From Morchella semilibera (Eukaryota > Ascomycota > Pezizomycetes > Pezizales > Morchellaceae), in NCBI GenBank assembly GCA_009192285.1, contig WBVU01000004.1:890001-954000 (forward strand): DNA of 64,000 nt, in the 5' to 3' direction. The notes under the pieces are model-generated. The model was given only the letters and a program-made list of their open reading frames with translations. It had not been told where the DNA came from and did no database searches. Both the position numbers and the translations under genes were made by a program. Below, piece after piece: positions 1 to 12,090 of the stretch (position 1 is the first letter of the stretch; each line of letters begins with the position of its first letter).

Positions 1-456
1 TTACAATTTACCGACCACCCACACGACGCCCACGTTTTTTTTTTCTTTTCTTTTTTTTTCTTCTCGCCCCCGCCCCCCCTCCCCCTCCTCCCTAGTTGTG
101 AAATTGTTTCCCGGATATCCCTATGAGCTTATTCTGCTTTTTTCTGCTGGTGGTTGTCAGGCCGGGGTGCCGGCCGGGGGGGTGGGGGTTTGTATAGTAT
201 GGCTAGCCAGGGTATGGAGGAAGAATCGGAAAACATCCGGCAGAACTTCTAGAGAGAACCCTCAGAGATAGCTAGCTCTAGCTAGCTCTCCCTCAGCTTG
301 CTAGCTTAGCTCTCATTCAATTCAGCTTGCCTGCCTGCCTTCCTGCCTGCTAGCTAGCTACATGTGGGCAATACCCGTAAGGGTTCTCAATTAATTTACA
401 TTAAAGCAGCAGCAAATGTGTCAATACCCAATCTACCCTAAACCTGGGGTACGTAG

Positions 457-484
457 AGCAAGCAAGCAAGCAAGCAAGCAAGCA
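457..484. repeat. (AAGC)n microsatellite
   Basis: About seven tandem AAGC units follow 'gtagag'. A looser TAGC/CTGC-rich tract lies upstream at about 260-360. These are simple repeats with no coding signal. Confidence 0.9.
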
Positions 485-1976
485 CTCTACTCTGTACATA
501 CCTGGCATCGCTCCGGTCCCAAAAACCGAAATTCCCACCCACCGCGACCGCTGCCAGCCCTATTCTCCGAGCAGGCAACCCTCACTCGCAATTAACGGCC
601 CCGAGGCCAATATGTCAATCAACGTCAAAAGAAGTTAATTCCCAATCCGACACACCCCCCCCCCTCCCCTTTACTGCATCGACATCATCGGCAGGGTAAT
701 CACAATTAGCCCCCTTCTACCCCAATCCTTCCATTTCAGGGGGGGGGGGGTAGAGTTTCTAGAGTATGTTCCGCAGGCGTGGGTCCAACTAAAGCAATAA
801 TTTACCTCCCAATGCAGTTTAGCGCGTCCTACTATTCAACCCCCTTCGCCTCCCTCCCCCTTGCGCTAAACTATGTCCGTTCCCGTTTATTAGCCCTACT
901 AGCCAACCCGGCGAAATTATTACAACTAGCATAAACCGGGTAACTACCCGCCCCTACATCATCATAATAGAGCGCTAGTGACCGCCCATGAACCGAACCC
1001 GCCCACAAAGAAATTCTCGTAACGTACAATAAGCTGACCAACAGCAGGCGTCCTGGAAACCCCCCCCCCTGAGGGTTTACGGGGGGAGGGAGGGAGCGCG
1101 CGCTTGTGGTGTTTGCCACAGTATGAACGAATGAATGACGACGTTGATTCATATGCAAGCACTAGGGTAGTTAGTAATTAGTAGCAAGAAGAAAAAAAAA
1201 AAATCTAGAAGAAACAAATTCCCCACCCTCCCTTTCCCCGAAAATAAATCTCGCCTCAACCGGGTAACAGGCCGAGCGAGCGTTCGTGACCCAGGAAACA
1301 AACAGCAGTCGCAAAAAGCAAAAAAAAAAACCCCACCACCCACACACACACCAAGCACCAGTAAAATTATTAGCAGTAGACTCTTTCGGTGACCCCACTT
1401 AGGAGTAAAACCAAAAATTGAAGTCCCAATCAGTTAAGGCTGACCCACTGTGGCTTTTTTTTTTTTTTTTTTTTTTCCTTTTCCCCCCTAACGTCGCCGA
1501 CACAGAAGTTAACGGCGATCACATGTTTCAAGCCTCCGACTTTCACGCTGCTCCTAACTACCCCCTACCCTAGTCTAACTAAACTACTGAGTACTTTACC
1601 CCCTACCCTATATACTCCCCCCTTAGTTAACTTCCCTGGAATTATTCAGCTGAGTTGCATCCTGATATCAGTCATGGATCCTGAACTGACAGACCGCGTA
1701 TACGGTACGGTACGGGTTTAACTAGGGGGCAAGGAGGAATCTATAAACCAGGAGTTCATCTAGCAGATCAGCCCCGACAAACGTAAATTGGTAGGCCTTA
1801 GAGCGGTCAACCCATGGCAACTCGGGCAGGCTGAAGGCATCTCGCCTTATAAGTTTCCTAGGATTAAATGCCGTTTATTTAATATTTTGGTCAGTTTAGA
1901 GCAGTTCCCGTCAGGTTCATGCATTTTAGTTCCGGCGCATGAGTAGACCATATATTTAAGTACAAGTACTTAATTA

Positions 1977-2083
1977 AAGCGTGTTGGCCACACCCATATT
2001 TTCAAAATTTGTGGCTATTCACACCAAAAACCAGTCGCCAGGAACTAAACACTTAGACTCAGAAGTTGTTGGCCAATACGCTA
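1977..2083. mobile_element. Short TIR element (MITE-like), family A copy 1
   Basis: The 107-bp body has 13-bp terminal inverted repeats: left AAGCGTGTTGGCC, right (reverse complement) TAGCGTATTGGCC. A TA dinucleotide flanks each side (1975-1976 and 2084-2085), as expected for Tc1/mariner-type target duplication. Most of the body is repeated in the element at 9808-9937, including the shared blocks CACACCAAAAACCAGTCGCC and TTAGACTCAGAAGTTGTTGG. There is no coding capacity, so it must be non-autonomous. The superfamily is inferred only from the TA flank. Confidence 0.8.
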
Positions 2084-2649
2084 TACTGTGTTACGCTCCT
2101 ATTGTTTTAGGTGGTATTGGTCCCTTTGGTGAATAGGCACCGGGAATTGACTGTATAGCACATGAAAGTTATCTATGGTAGGTTGCCGTCCTAAACATTT
2201 AATCCCCCAAAATTTTATTTATAACAGTGTAACATTGACTTCTCGCAATGAAAAATTCCATATGTTGAAGAGACACACTCCTTTTCATCCAGAATTGTTA
2301 TGAAATAAAATTTTGAAAAAGAAGAAACCCGAAAATCCCAGCAAACAATTTTTTTTGTTAGGTACATGAATACAGAAAAGGGCTGCGTCAACTAATTGGA
2401 GAAATACAAATTTCCACCCAAAATTTCTACAGCCTCGTGAAACATTTATGTACCTGACAGACATAATTTGGTATCAAACCCCGAAAAAAAAAACCAACGA
2501 AAAAAAAACTTCCACCCAAGCCTCACCTCATCGTCCCGAAAAGCTTAAGCCCATTTAGGAGCAAGGGTAGGAGGGAAACAGGGAGGTGGAGGAAAGAAAC
2601 TAAGGAAAAAAGAGGAAGAAAAAAAGGGAAAGGTAAAGGGGGAGCAAGA

Positions 2650-4679
2650 TTAAACTGACTCGAGGCCTCCATAGCTCTCTCCTGGATCAGAGAAGCTGCC
2701 AGAGGAACACTTTGCGGCCAGTTCAAGGGGAGAGGGAACGGTTGTCAATTCGGACCCATCTTCAGATGAGGAGGTGGCATCATCCCCATTTTCGAGTACG
2801 GTCTCCAGCTTGATGTTTTCGTTTGGAGGCCATGGAGCCCCGTAATGTTCATCATCCTCGTCGTATTCGTGGGCATCGCGCTCTAAAGTGACCCCAGCGT
2901 CGCTAGAACTTTGAAATGTTAGTATATACTAATTCTGTAAAATAATGGCAAGAACTTACTAGTTTGATGCAATGGAGTTGTGGCGATGCCAGACACGGTT
3001 TCTATACTGAGCTGAGTGATGCGCAGGATCGCCAGATGGCATAAAACAGGCCGCATTTACGACATTAGTATTATATTCATTGCTTCTATATTGCCTCTTT
3101 TTTGTTGTAGTGGCTTTAAGACGCTTTTGAGCGCTGGTGTCGGCGTAACGAACTTGGAGGGGAAGCTGCTCTTCCCCAACAAGCTTCCCATGGAAGACCT
3201 TGATTATTTCATCGCAGATATTGCGATCCTCAAAACTACGCAAGAGTTAGAAGGGTTATCAAGGTAAATCTAGGAATTTTGACCATACCGTGCGAATCCT
3301 ACGCCGCGGCTGTTCCCAGAAGTATCCCTCAAGATCCTATTAGAGACAACCGTGTATCCCTCAAAAATATCCTGCATGTCCTAAATTCATAAAATATTGT
3401 CAGAATCTAATGGTGCACATTAAGAGACTAGAGGCAGGAGGAATTAGAACGTACCTTCTCGTTCATGCTGCGTGGGAGATTCGAGACATATACATTTGTG
3501 GAGTTGGGATCTGCAAGTGTTTTGAGACGGGCATTAAATGACTCCTAGAGACATTCACATATTAGTACATAATATAGAAAGATTTAAGTTTATACGAAAG
3601 TAAGACTTACTCTTGCAAAACCTGCCTCATATTAAGGCTAACCAAGCCTCTAATGCAATCTTCGGCTTGACCAATGGTTTCGTATCTTGCAAAGCCATAA
3701 CTGAAAAGGTAAGGTTAGATATTTTTTTTTCTTTTGAAGAGATTCTTATGAAATATAAATACCCTTTACAAGTGCCATGCTCTGTATCCATTATCGCCTT
3801 GTGTGAGATAATATCTCCAAACCTTTGGACCATCTCCAACAATTTATCATCATCAGTGTCTGGGGGCAGCCCCCGAATGTAGACATTAGTTGTATGGGTC
3901 GGATTTTCAAGGGACTCTCCCATCGTCTTTGTTGCCTCATTTGTAAACATTGCAGATATAGGCTCTGGAATATGTGGCCCAGCCCTAATCAACAAGTCGA
4001 CCCTCTCGGCTGTGACAGGGGGAGGAGGCCCATATGTTTTCATAACATCAGTGTTAACAGCTCCATGAATGTAATTGCCATTTGGGTTCCCCCCAACAAT
4101 CAAAGGGCTTCCACCAACACCTGAGACGGCTGAAAACGAGGTAGCTTGAGCCTCATTACGTCCAGATGATGACCACGACGGTTTCCGGTCCGACTCAATA
4201 GAAGTAATTATTGGAGAGGCACCAGCATAGACCTGGTGCTGATGAGGTGGTGTTGGGGGCAAAAACGCTGTAGTATGATGCATATCGACGGGGTGGGGAA
4301 CTGGATATCCATATTGCATACCTGATTGAGGAGGAGTATTGGGAGGAGAAGCATTATACCCTTGCTGGGGGTATTGCTGGATTGGGATATGGCCAGGAGG
4401 CCACTGATAGTAATAGAACTGCTCATGTGGTACTGCGTTATATAAATTACCATAATTTTGCGCATGAGTTGGTATATGAGCAAAATACTGCCCGCCCATT
4501 TGATGAGGATATGCAACTTGGCTGTATTGATGATGATGCTGCATGGCTACTTGTGGATGACCAGGAACATGCCTATAAGTATTTTTTGAATGTTGAGGGA
4601 AAAGTGCACCATTCGGCTGGGACTTCATTTGTGGCGAAGCTCCAGAAATAGGCACTGCAGCCTTTTGAGAAACTACCAT
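2650..4679 (-). CDS. RNA-binding protein with two RRM domains (RBMS/MSSP-like)
   Basis: Six exons read from the minus strand: 4679-3763, 3700-3611, 3544-3455, 3380-3289, 3235-2960 and 2908-2650. The product is about 574 residues. The first 260 residues are rich in Pro, Gln, Tyr and His and look disordered. RRM1 starts near residue 262 with the RNP2 core VYIRGL and the RNP1-like KGYGFARY. RRM2 has VYVSNLP and GVGFARF, followed by the conserved VRYADT segment and an acidic tail. This layout matches fungal RBMS-type single-strand RNA-binding proteins, which probably regulate mRNA in the cytoplasm or nucleus; the target is unknown. The exon lengths sum to 1724 nt, one short of a multiple of three. 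The missing base maps to exon 2 near 3626-3628, where the family's AGFAR-ESFN run changes frame (see findings). The start is the first ATG in frame with the long exon 1. Confidence 0.85.
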
Positions 4680-5039
4680 CGGATAACTTCAATGCTTGTT
4701 AGCAAATCCATCAACTCAACAGCTTAAATTTCGTGTTAACAACTCACGTTTGATGTGCTATGAAAAGCTAAAGAACAAATTTCGAGCCAATTCTTTTTTA
4801 AAAAAGACCCCTCTCTTCAGAAAGAGGAAGAATGTTAGTCAACGAGACAAGAATATACTATGTGATTGCATGATCAAGGGATGGAATAAACGTACTAACA
4901 ATAGGTTGAAGAAAAGCTAGTTGTTGCAATTGCTATACCTTTAGGGGTTTTCGCTGCGGAAACGCAATCGAAGAGTCACTCCTAAGGTTCTTTATCGCAA
5001 TCCTTGGCTGCAGGCAATTTTGGCTAACTTTTGAGATAG

Positions 5040-5300
5040 AGAATATGATGATGATGATGATGATAGGAGTAGAAGGAGTAGGATGGCTAGAAGGGGAGAG
5101 GAAGGGGAGAGGAGGAGTAGCAGGGGATGATGGATGGATGATGGACAGATGGATGGAGAGATGGAGAGATGGATGGAGAGATGAAGGATGAAGAAGGAGA
5201 AGAAGGAGGGGAGAGGAGGGAGAAGGGAGGGGTAAGAAGGGAGGGAAGAGGGGAGAAAGATTAAGAGGCGGCAGTAGAGGCGGCTGGGGGGGGGGGGTGG
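5040..5300. repeat. Purine-rich (GATG/GGA) low-complexity tract
   Basis: The plus strand runs through GATGAT units, GGATG and GGAGA units and ends in 12 consecutive G. It lies 360-620 bp upstream of the RRM gene start, where it reads as a CT-rich tract on the coding strand. CT-rich tracts are common in fungal promoters and 5' UTRs, so a promoter or leader role is possible but inferred. A Leu/Pro/Ser-rich open frame across it is a by-product of the repeat. Confidence 0.7.
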
Positions 5301-8300
5301 TGGGGTATTTAAATAAGAATCAGCGGGATCATCGTGTCGTGGATACGCAGTTAGTAACTTAAATAGGTTGAAGGTAAGAAAAGCAACAAGCAGTAACAAC
5401 GGTCTAAGAGCTAAGGAAGTGGACACAAAACTTTTCAATGGAGTTTGAAGAGCGGTAACAGCAATATTGTAGAAGGCTTAAATTCGCACTAGCGGGGATC
5501 ATGATATCTAAGAGAAACCCCTCGAGTCGGTTGCTTCCGTCCGATATCACACGCAGCTAGCTAGATCAAACATACATGTACATATGTATATGTATTGAGT
5601 GGATAAAAGTCATGGTTTGATTGGGTGCTCAAGATTGCTGTTACTTTGTCCTCTAGGCTTAGATGCTCAGCAGAGAAGTTTGTCTCCATAGGTCAACCAT
5701 ATATCAAGCTCCTACGTAAATTGCCATTAATAATACACATTACGACCCTTTCTATGGGCAATTTATATTGAATTTTCTCTAGACATGCCACTCTATTGCG
5801 CTATCCAGTGTGGTGCGGCTGCTGGGTCAAAAAGTTGAAACTGACTATTGATTGCTACCCCCCGCATAGCCTGTGTGATCGATAGTGTAGGTGTCAACCT
5901 TTCACGGCAAGACATTGCCTCCGTCGATCCTAACCGGGGGGAAGGATGTCTCAGAATTCCATGGTCCAAAGAGCTCGCCTCTAATCATAGAAATCTCCAC
6001 GAAAGCATCTTTGTGGTTGGCCCAACCTAAAACCCATAGAATCATGCATAGAAAGAACAGAATCAAAAGGTACCCGGACACCTCACCCTTAAGCTTGCGA
6101 TAAAGGAGGCCGGGTTTTCTGGGAACCAGCAAATTGATAATGATACCTGGTCCTGTAACTCACTTCAGGTGGCCTGGGGGCCGAAGCGGTCACAGATGAC
6201 AGGTGGGACAGAGGAAGGGTTTGGTAGGTAATAGGTATTAACTTACATGTATTCGTGATTAGAAAGCCACTGATGGGGAATTATTTGTTGTTTCGGTTTC
6301 AAACCGATTAGATCCGGGTGTGATATTGGATGTGGTTGCTGCTAAGCGCGCTAGGTGTCCTAGTATGGACTAGCGTGGTCCTCCATGGATCTAAGACTAC
6401 TGGCTACGCTAAAATAATTTGACCATTAAGATTCGAAAACGAGTCTTAGTACCTAGAATTGGCGATTGATACAAATCTATTCAAGGAAGATTTTTGCTCA
6501 TGACCTGTGACATCTATAGGACCATATTTATTGTAACGCAACGTCACGTCACATTGTTGCTAACATCAGTGATTGGTCTCCCTATTAGGGTTCCAGGTGA
6601 CTAAACATTCCAATTCCCGTAATAGGATTCTATTTTGTGCAGTACCTACATCATATGCTGGCTATATCTGGAGCCGATGTGGGTTTTTGTCCTTATTTGG
6701 AATGTCATTTATCTTGGTGCAGTTGTGCCCAACCGTAAGCACAACCAATGGCAGATATGCGCTGAAACCTCACCGACGATGATAACTTTTGAACATCATC
6801 GAAATAGCCCAGGCTGAGGGTTCACAGCAAGATCTTGCCGAAGCCGATCCTGGTGATAGAACAACCTTGTAGGTACTCGCGCAGCCAGATTGACCTTACC
6901 AGGTTCTTGGAGTGGGTAGATTGCATGTAGGTCATCTGTACAAGTACTCATTCGTAGTTAAAAGCCCGTATTACCGGACACTGTACGTATGTACATGAAT
7001 GAAGAGTTCTAGTTCCCCACGTCTCAAAGAGAACCCCCCACGTTGCGGCAATAGGCGGGCCAAGGGTCTACAGCTCCTAGCCTACAACAAGAGAATAGCT
7101 TACTCTCTCTACCTGAACGAATTTTCTCGACTTGCCTAAATCCATAGGCTTCTAGGATCTCTCCTACAAAGCACCAATTCCCCGCCGCGGGACGAACATC
7201 GAGAAAACGAAAATAATGATCTGCAAAGTCTAGACTCCTGGGGCCACCAAGGTTTTTCATACACGTACTTTCCTGTGCATGGAATTGAGGGCGAAGAGGC
7301 GAACTTGCACGATAGACTCAATGTAGGAGGGGGAGGGGAGCATGTACCAAAAGCAATGAGCGATGCTTTCCTCATTATGGATATGCTCCTACACCCCCCC
7401 CCCCACCCCACCCTCCCTAGGCCTCCTCCCTCACATACCAGTAGTAACTTAGGTGTAGTAAATATCTACGCCGCCAATTTGCCTCGATCATGTTATTTAA
7501 GGTGATAGGGGCGCGGGGGAGTTGACGATTTGTGCGAATCTTAAACCCGTCAGCTCGGAGTGGCCCAGGACGAACAGATCCAAAACAGACACAGATCCCC
7601 GGTAACTTGGCTATTCTGAGGTTGGGACCATGTGGATGACTGGAATCGCTTAATTGCATTCTGGGACCGTGCGCATAACCCCAGGCATTAGTATCTCCGA
7701 TCCCGGCCCGACCGCATGGGCCAGTTGGAGATCCCGATATTACAATAACATTCTTTACGGTGTTCTGGCGAGAAGTAGCCAATCACATCCTCTTCCTAAT
7801 GGCAACATCGAGCGTGGATCCGGTAACCAGCATAAAGACAGGGATAATTGAGGTACCCTGAATACCACTTGGGGACAAAAAGCTACAAACCGGGACAGTT
7901 TGGTGCCCCTTATGCCTACTAGTAGAATCTAGCTGTTTACGTGTATTCAGACCTTTCAACTAGTTACCCAAGGATAGCTGCATCTCATCTCATAAAACCA
8001 GGGGCATCGGTAAAGAAAGGTTTTTCAAGTTTTTCCCACGCCTAAGAAAGTAATACTGAGATCTTTTATTTTTTAGACAATAAATACTCCCTAGCTTCTT
8101 ACACAGCCTCAATCGGTAGTATCATCCAAATTCACACGGGATAACGTGGGGGCCCTTGAAAACTTCTATGTTAATATATACACATAGAATAGAATGTACA
8201 TACGTACTACATCAGGATTCAGTCACGAATAAATCAATCAACGTACTACATCAGGCATGTACTTAAGCTTATGGGCTTTAGGCATGTTTAACGAGCTTCC

Positions 8301-9807
8301 CCCCCGATCCACGATCGCTTTAGGTGAAAAATGGAGGGTCAGATAGGAAAAAGAAAAGGAAGGAAAGAAACAAGGAAACAAAACAAGGTATGGGACCGGG
8401 AGTGGCAGTTTTGACACGACGGTTTCCTGCCTATCCAGCTTCTCGGGTTGGGTTTCGAACTTCTGCCCTCCTGACCCATGAGGAGCCATAAAAAGCAATA
8501 AAAACAAATAAGAACAGCGAATAAGGGTATCGTCATCATAGTACACTAAGAATCGCAATAGAAGTACCCAACCTACCTACCTAGGCAGGAATCACGAGTT
8601 CACCAGTGCACATCTATGAACTTCAATCCTGGCAATGTCTTAAAATCAATTTTCGAGATCCTCTCAAGCTTCTTGGGTACTTCTGAATCGCACGAAATCG
8701 GAGATCGCGGAGTGACCGAAGGAAAGTTCCTTGTAATACAATTATGATTATATAGGTACGTACATACACATATCATGCGGCCAGAGCATTATTACGGCGT
8801 AAGGGTTTTCGGTTAGAAAATTATAGAAACCAATCTTTCGCCCTGTAGGCGATATCATTGGAGAGCATGCCACCTCCTCGGGGGTTTTTTGCGGCCTGTC
8901 AATGTCAAACTTGTACTCCAATAACTTTTTGTGGGTATGGTAGGTACTTCGTTGGATCCATGGAGAGTACTACATGTAGTAGTATATCAGACTCAATTGC
9001 CGATGCTAGGCTACTATTAGAAAAGATTAACGACCACCTAGGGCCTACCCATGGACCGGTTTGCCGCCTTACTAGGTACTGGCGAGTGGGGGACAAACCG
9101 AGTGAATACCAGTATCCCTACCTCAAGCTAGTTCTTTATTTGGAAATGCACCTGATACCAATCAACTTCTGAAAAGATTACATTAGAGTTGGAAATCCCC
9201 AACAACCAGAATTCTCACGCACGATAAGGCTTCAGGGGAATTATTCCCAGGGATCTCCATCCATGGAACTGCTTCGGGTCGCAGACATAAGCTGGTCTGG
9301 ATAGATTGATTGGCTCCTTGTAAAACGGCAATCAATATCATTACCAACAAGATGGGTGAAGTGCCGGTAAGTTGTAACGAGTCACTATCACAGCTCCAGT
9401 TCCGCGGCCGTACAACTCCACCAAACCGCCGTCCCCCACTAAGCACGACGTAGTATGAGGGGGGAACGAAGGGCCGGTGTCGAGGATCAATGTCTCAGAT
9501 GCGGGCCTCACTCCTGCCTTTCAACCATCAACTGTTCCCGTGAGCCCTGCGCCCCTGCTCCTTCTTCACCTTACCTCCCTGATTTTGATACTTGTGTATG
9601 TAGGTCTTCTGAAGTAACTAAGTAGAGTACCGACTTTCGCGGCTAGTTTGAAGTCACCCAAAGAACTCGACTGGTCACTATTTTTCAACTAGTCTTTCTG
9701 TACGGGCAGCTTCAATCCGGCCGCGAAAGTAGTATATAAAATCCATTAATCACATACATGTACATACGTAGGTACATACCTACTATTTTGTGTAGGCACA
9801 TGTACTA

Positions 9808-9937
9808 GAGCGTGTTGGCCACACTCATATTTTCAAATTTTGAGTTCAAATTTCGAGCTCTTGGCGGGCTATCCACACCAAAAACCAGTCGCCAAGAACT
9901 AAATATTTAGACTCAGAAGTTGTTGGCCAATACGCCC
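9808..9937. mobile_element. Short TIR element (MITE-like), family A copy 2
   Basis: The 130-bp body has ends GAGCGTGTTGGCC and, reverse-complemented, GGGCGTATTGGCC. TA flanks it at 9806-9807 and 9938-9939. It is the second copy of the element at 1977-2083 and differs mainly by about 24 extra internal bases near 9839-9868. The conserved halves keep the same order and orientation. It is non-coding. Confidence 0.82.
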
Positions 9938-9978
9938 TACTATACTTTTACCAGAGTGAATACGCCTCGGAATAAGTA

Positions 9979-10115
9979 CACGCTTACCAGCATAAGAACC
10001 AGAAAATGCAGTTGCTCAGGGCAAGGATAATTTGTATGGAGTGGCACCGTTCTCTCATACAAATAATCCCTGGTTCCGTTACTTGCATTTTCTGGTTCTT
10101 TTGCTGGTAAGCGTG
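9979..10115. mobile_element. Foldback element with ~33-bp inverted arms
   Basis: The left arm, from 9979, begins CACGCTTACCAGCATAAGAA and runs to about 10010. The right arm (10085-10115) is its reverse complement with a single mismatch. TA flanks both ends (9977-9978 and 10116-10117). The central ~75 bp shows no coding potential. It starts only 40 bp after the family A element at 9808-9937. A solo foldback MITE is the simplest reading. Confidence 0.78.
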
Positions 10116-12090
10116 TATGCACGTTAAGCTTGGAACGAAAGGTATTACATGCAGTTTGCAATATCCCTTCTTCTGACAGTTAGAACCTATTAATCGTTAA
10201 CTGAGTAATTCGATAAAGTGACACAAGAACACACGCCCCCATCCGGGCTCTCTTGTGGCTCATGGTCCCCGATGCTTGCTGGATCTACTCTGTGATAATT
10301 ATGACGATAGGTAAGTAAATAATTGGGTAGCTCAAACAAACCCCCCAGTCCATCAATATTTGCTACATGTATTAATGAATAACGCCGCCCCGCCACCACC
10401 ACCGGCGCGGCAACATTTCAGCTTCGAAGCTCTCCTTTTTCTATATTTCCTTTTTCTTTCTTTACTTTTCCCGCCCCCGCGTGCTCCTGTCAATGTAACA
10501 TAACCTATAACACCCCTCCCGGTGGTTTGGTTCGCGGGTGCATAGACCCCCTTTTTTCGCTAGAAAGTACCGAAAATGAAATAATGGACTAGGATATCAT
10601 CGCAGTACCATGGTGGGGGCAAGCATATTTCATGCGTGTCTCTCATCTCCTTCTTCTTCTTCTCGTTTCCTCCTAGTAGTTTTTTCTTGCCTTGCACGCA
10701 AAGCGATGTGATATGCCACCATGATTTCAAAACCGCGCGAAGCAGTTTAGTACTTTTGCCATCGTCGGTAGGCCCCCCCAATCCCTTGAGATTTCAGGCA
10801 ATATGAATAACTTGAAATGTATGGGGTATTTCGGAGTCGGTATGAATATAGGGTCGCTGTATGTAGAGCACATACATACATACATACGGATACCCGATAC
10901 CCGATACCTGATACCAGGCCATCCCACGCCCACACATCGGCACTCACACCGACTATACCCTACCCACCTATATCACATACACCCCGACTTCAACCACTGT
11001 ATGTACCTTTCCTATATCCCACACGTTAATACATGTATGCAGTCATAATGACTGCCTTCCCCGCCCCACCTTCGGGCTGAAATGATTCGAATAGGGGACT
11101 TTGCCAAAAACGTCATGCAATTACACATACATAGTTAAAAGACAGATATTCGGGCCCGAGTTACAATTGTTATTGTTGAAAATACGAGCTGATATGAGAT
11201 ATCTGATGTGAAACCCCCTCCCCATATTGGAGGGAGGATCAAACATGCAGCTCAATTGCTGAAGAGGCAGATAGCACGCCGGCAAGGAGTAGGCATAGCT
11301 CAAGCAGGGCAACTCGTGCAGTAGGAAGAGAAAGCGACCTTGCGTCAAACAATGAGATAGTGGGACGGTCATTGCAGAGCGTGGTTTTAGACACATCCGG
11401 TGGAGGTTTACAGATCTCACGCAGGGGGTGGAAACGTTAGACGTCACCAAACAACGTGGATGTGAGATTGGAATCATGAGCCGTTCGTTAAGACTTTGAA
11501 ACTATGGCTGGAGAAAGACATAGTGAGGTGAATCTACTTCTAGAACCCCTACTAAAGAGCAGGCAATTCATTCAATACAGGCACAGAAACAATCTATACA
11601 AGACAAAGATCTCCGGATCCTAGAAGACAATTAGGGGTAATTATAGCCTAAGTGCGGGGGGAACGACTAGCTAACTAGGAATAGAAATAAAGGAAAGAAA
11701 GAAATTTATAAAATCAACTATGAACATCATCAATCACGTGTGACCTGACCTTTATGTTCCCCGCCAGAAAAAATAAAGTATATATCTCAAAACCCAACTC
11801 ATCGCTCAAAGACAACCAAAGTCATGTCTCAGAACCTGCTGCAGGAGGAAAGAAGAAGAAATACGAAGCCAAAAAAAGCAAATGTAAAATAATCGTAATC
11901 TATCCGGACCATCCCTATCGAATCGGAACAAGAGAAGTGAAAAAAAAAAAACCGATACAAACACAACACCACTAACCCCCGATCTTCCTTTTTCCGCTAA
12001 AACCCGATGAGAAATGAAAATGAAACAAAACGACCAAAACCAGCTTTCAAAAGGAAGTGGTGTGATGGGTCCTGTGGTTTATTTTGTCGT

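Larger units (their letters stand above)
1..2649. other. Repeat-rich region without a recognisable gene
   Basis: No open frame here has the look of a conserved protein. The left 1.5 kb is full of simple sequence: TAGC/CTGC-type repeats at about 260-360, an (AAGC)n tract at about 457-484, C and G runs near 655-664 and 740-750, and a long T run near 1455-1476. One short inverted-repeat element (1977-2083) lies inside. The right end is the 3' flank of the RNA-binding protein gene that reads leftward. Confidence 0.6.
4680..12090. other. Long gene-poor interval
   Basis: About 7.4 kb without a gene I can support. The left end is the 5' flank of the RRM gene and contains a purine-rich low-complexity tract on the plus strand. 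The right end is the 3' flank of the reductase gene. Between them are TACATGTA palindromes (5573, 6244, 8971, 9755, 10374, 11030), a C run at 7394-7404, a short direct repeat CGTACTACATCAGG (8203 and 8241), and two short mobile elements at 9808-9937 and 9979-10115. The open frames are short, overlap on both strands and show no family motif. Confidence 0.6.

Noticed and set aside
4992-5438. 148-residue minus-strand frame with a signal-peptide-like start
   Set aside because: Beyond the first ~35 residues it is Pro/Ser/Leu low complexity made by the GGA/GATG repeat. It lies in the 5' flank of the RRM gene.
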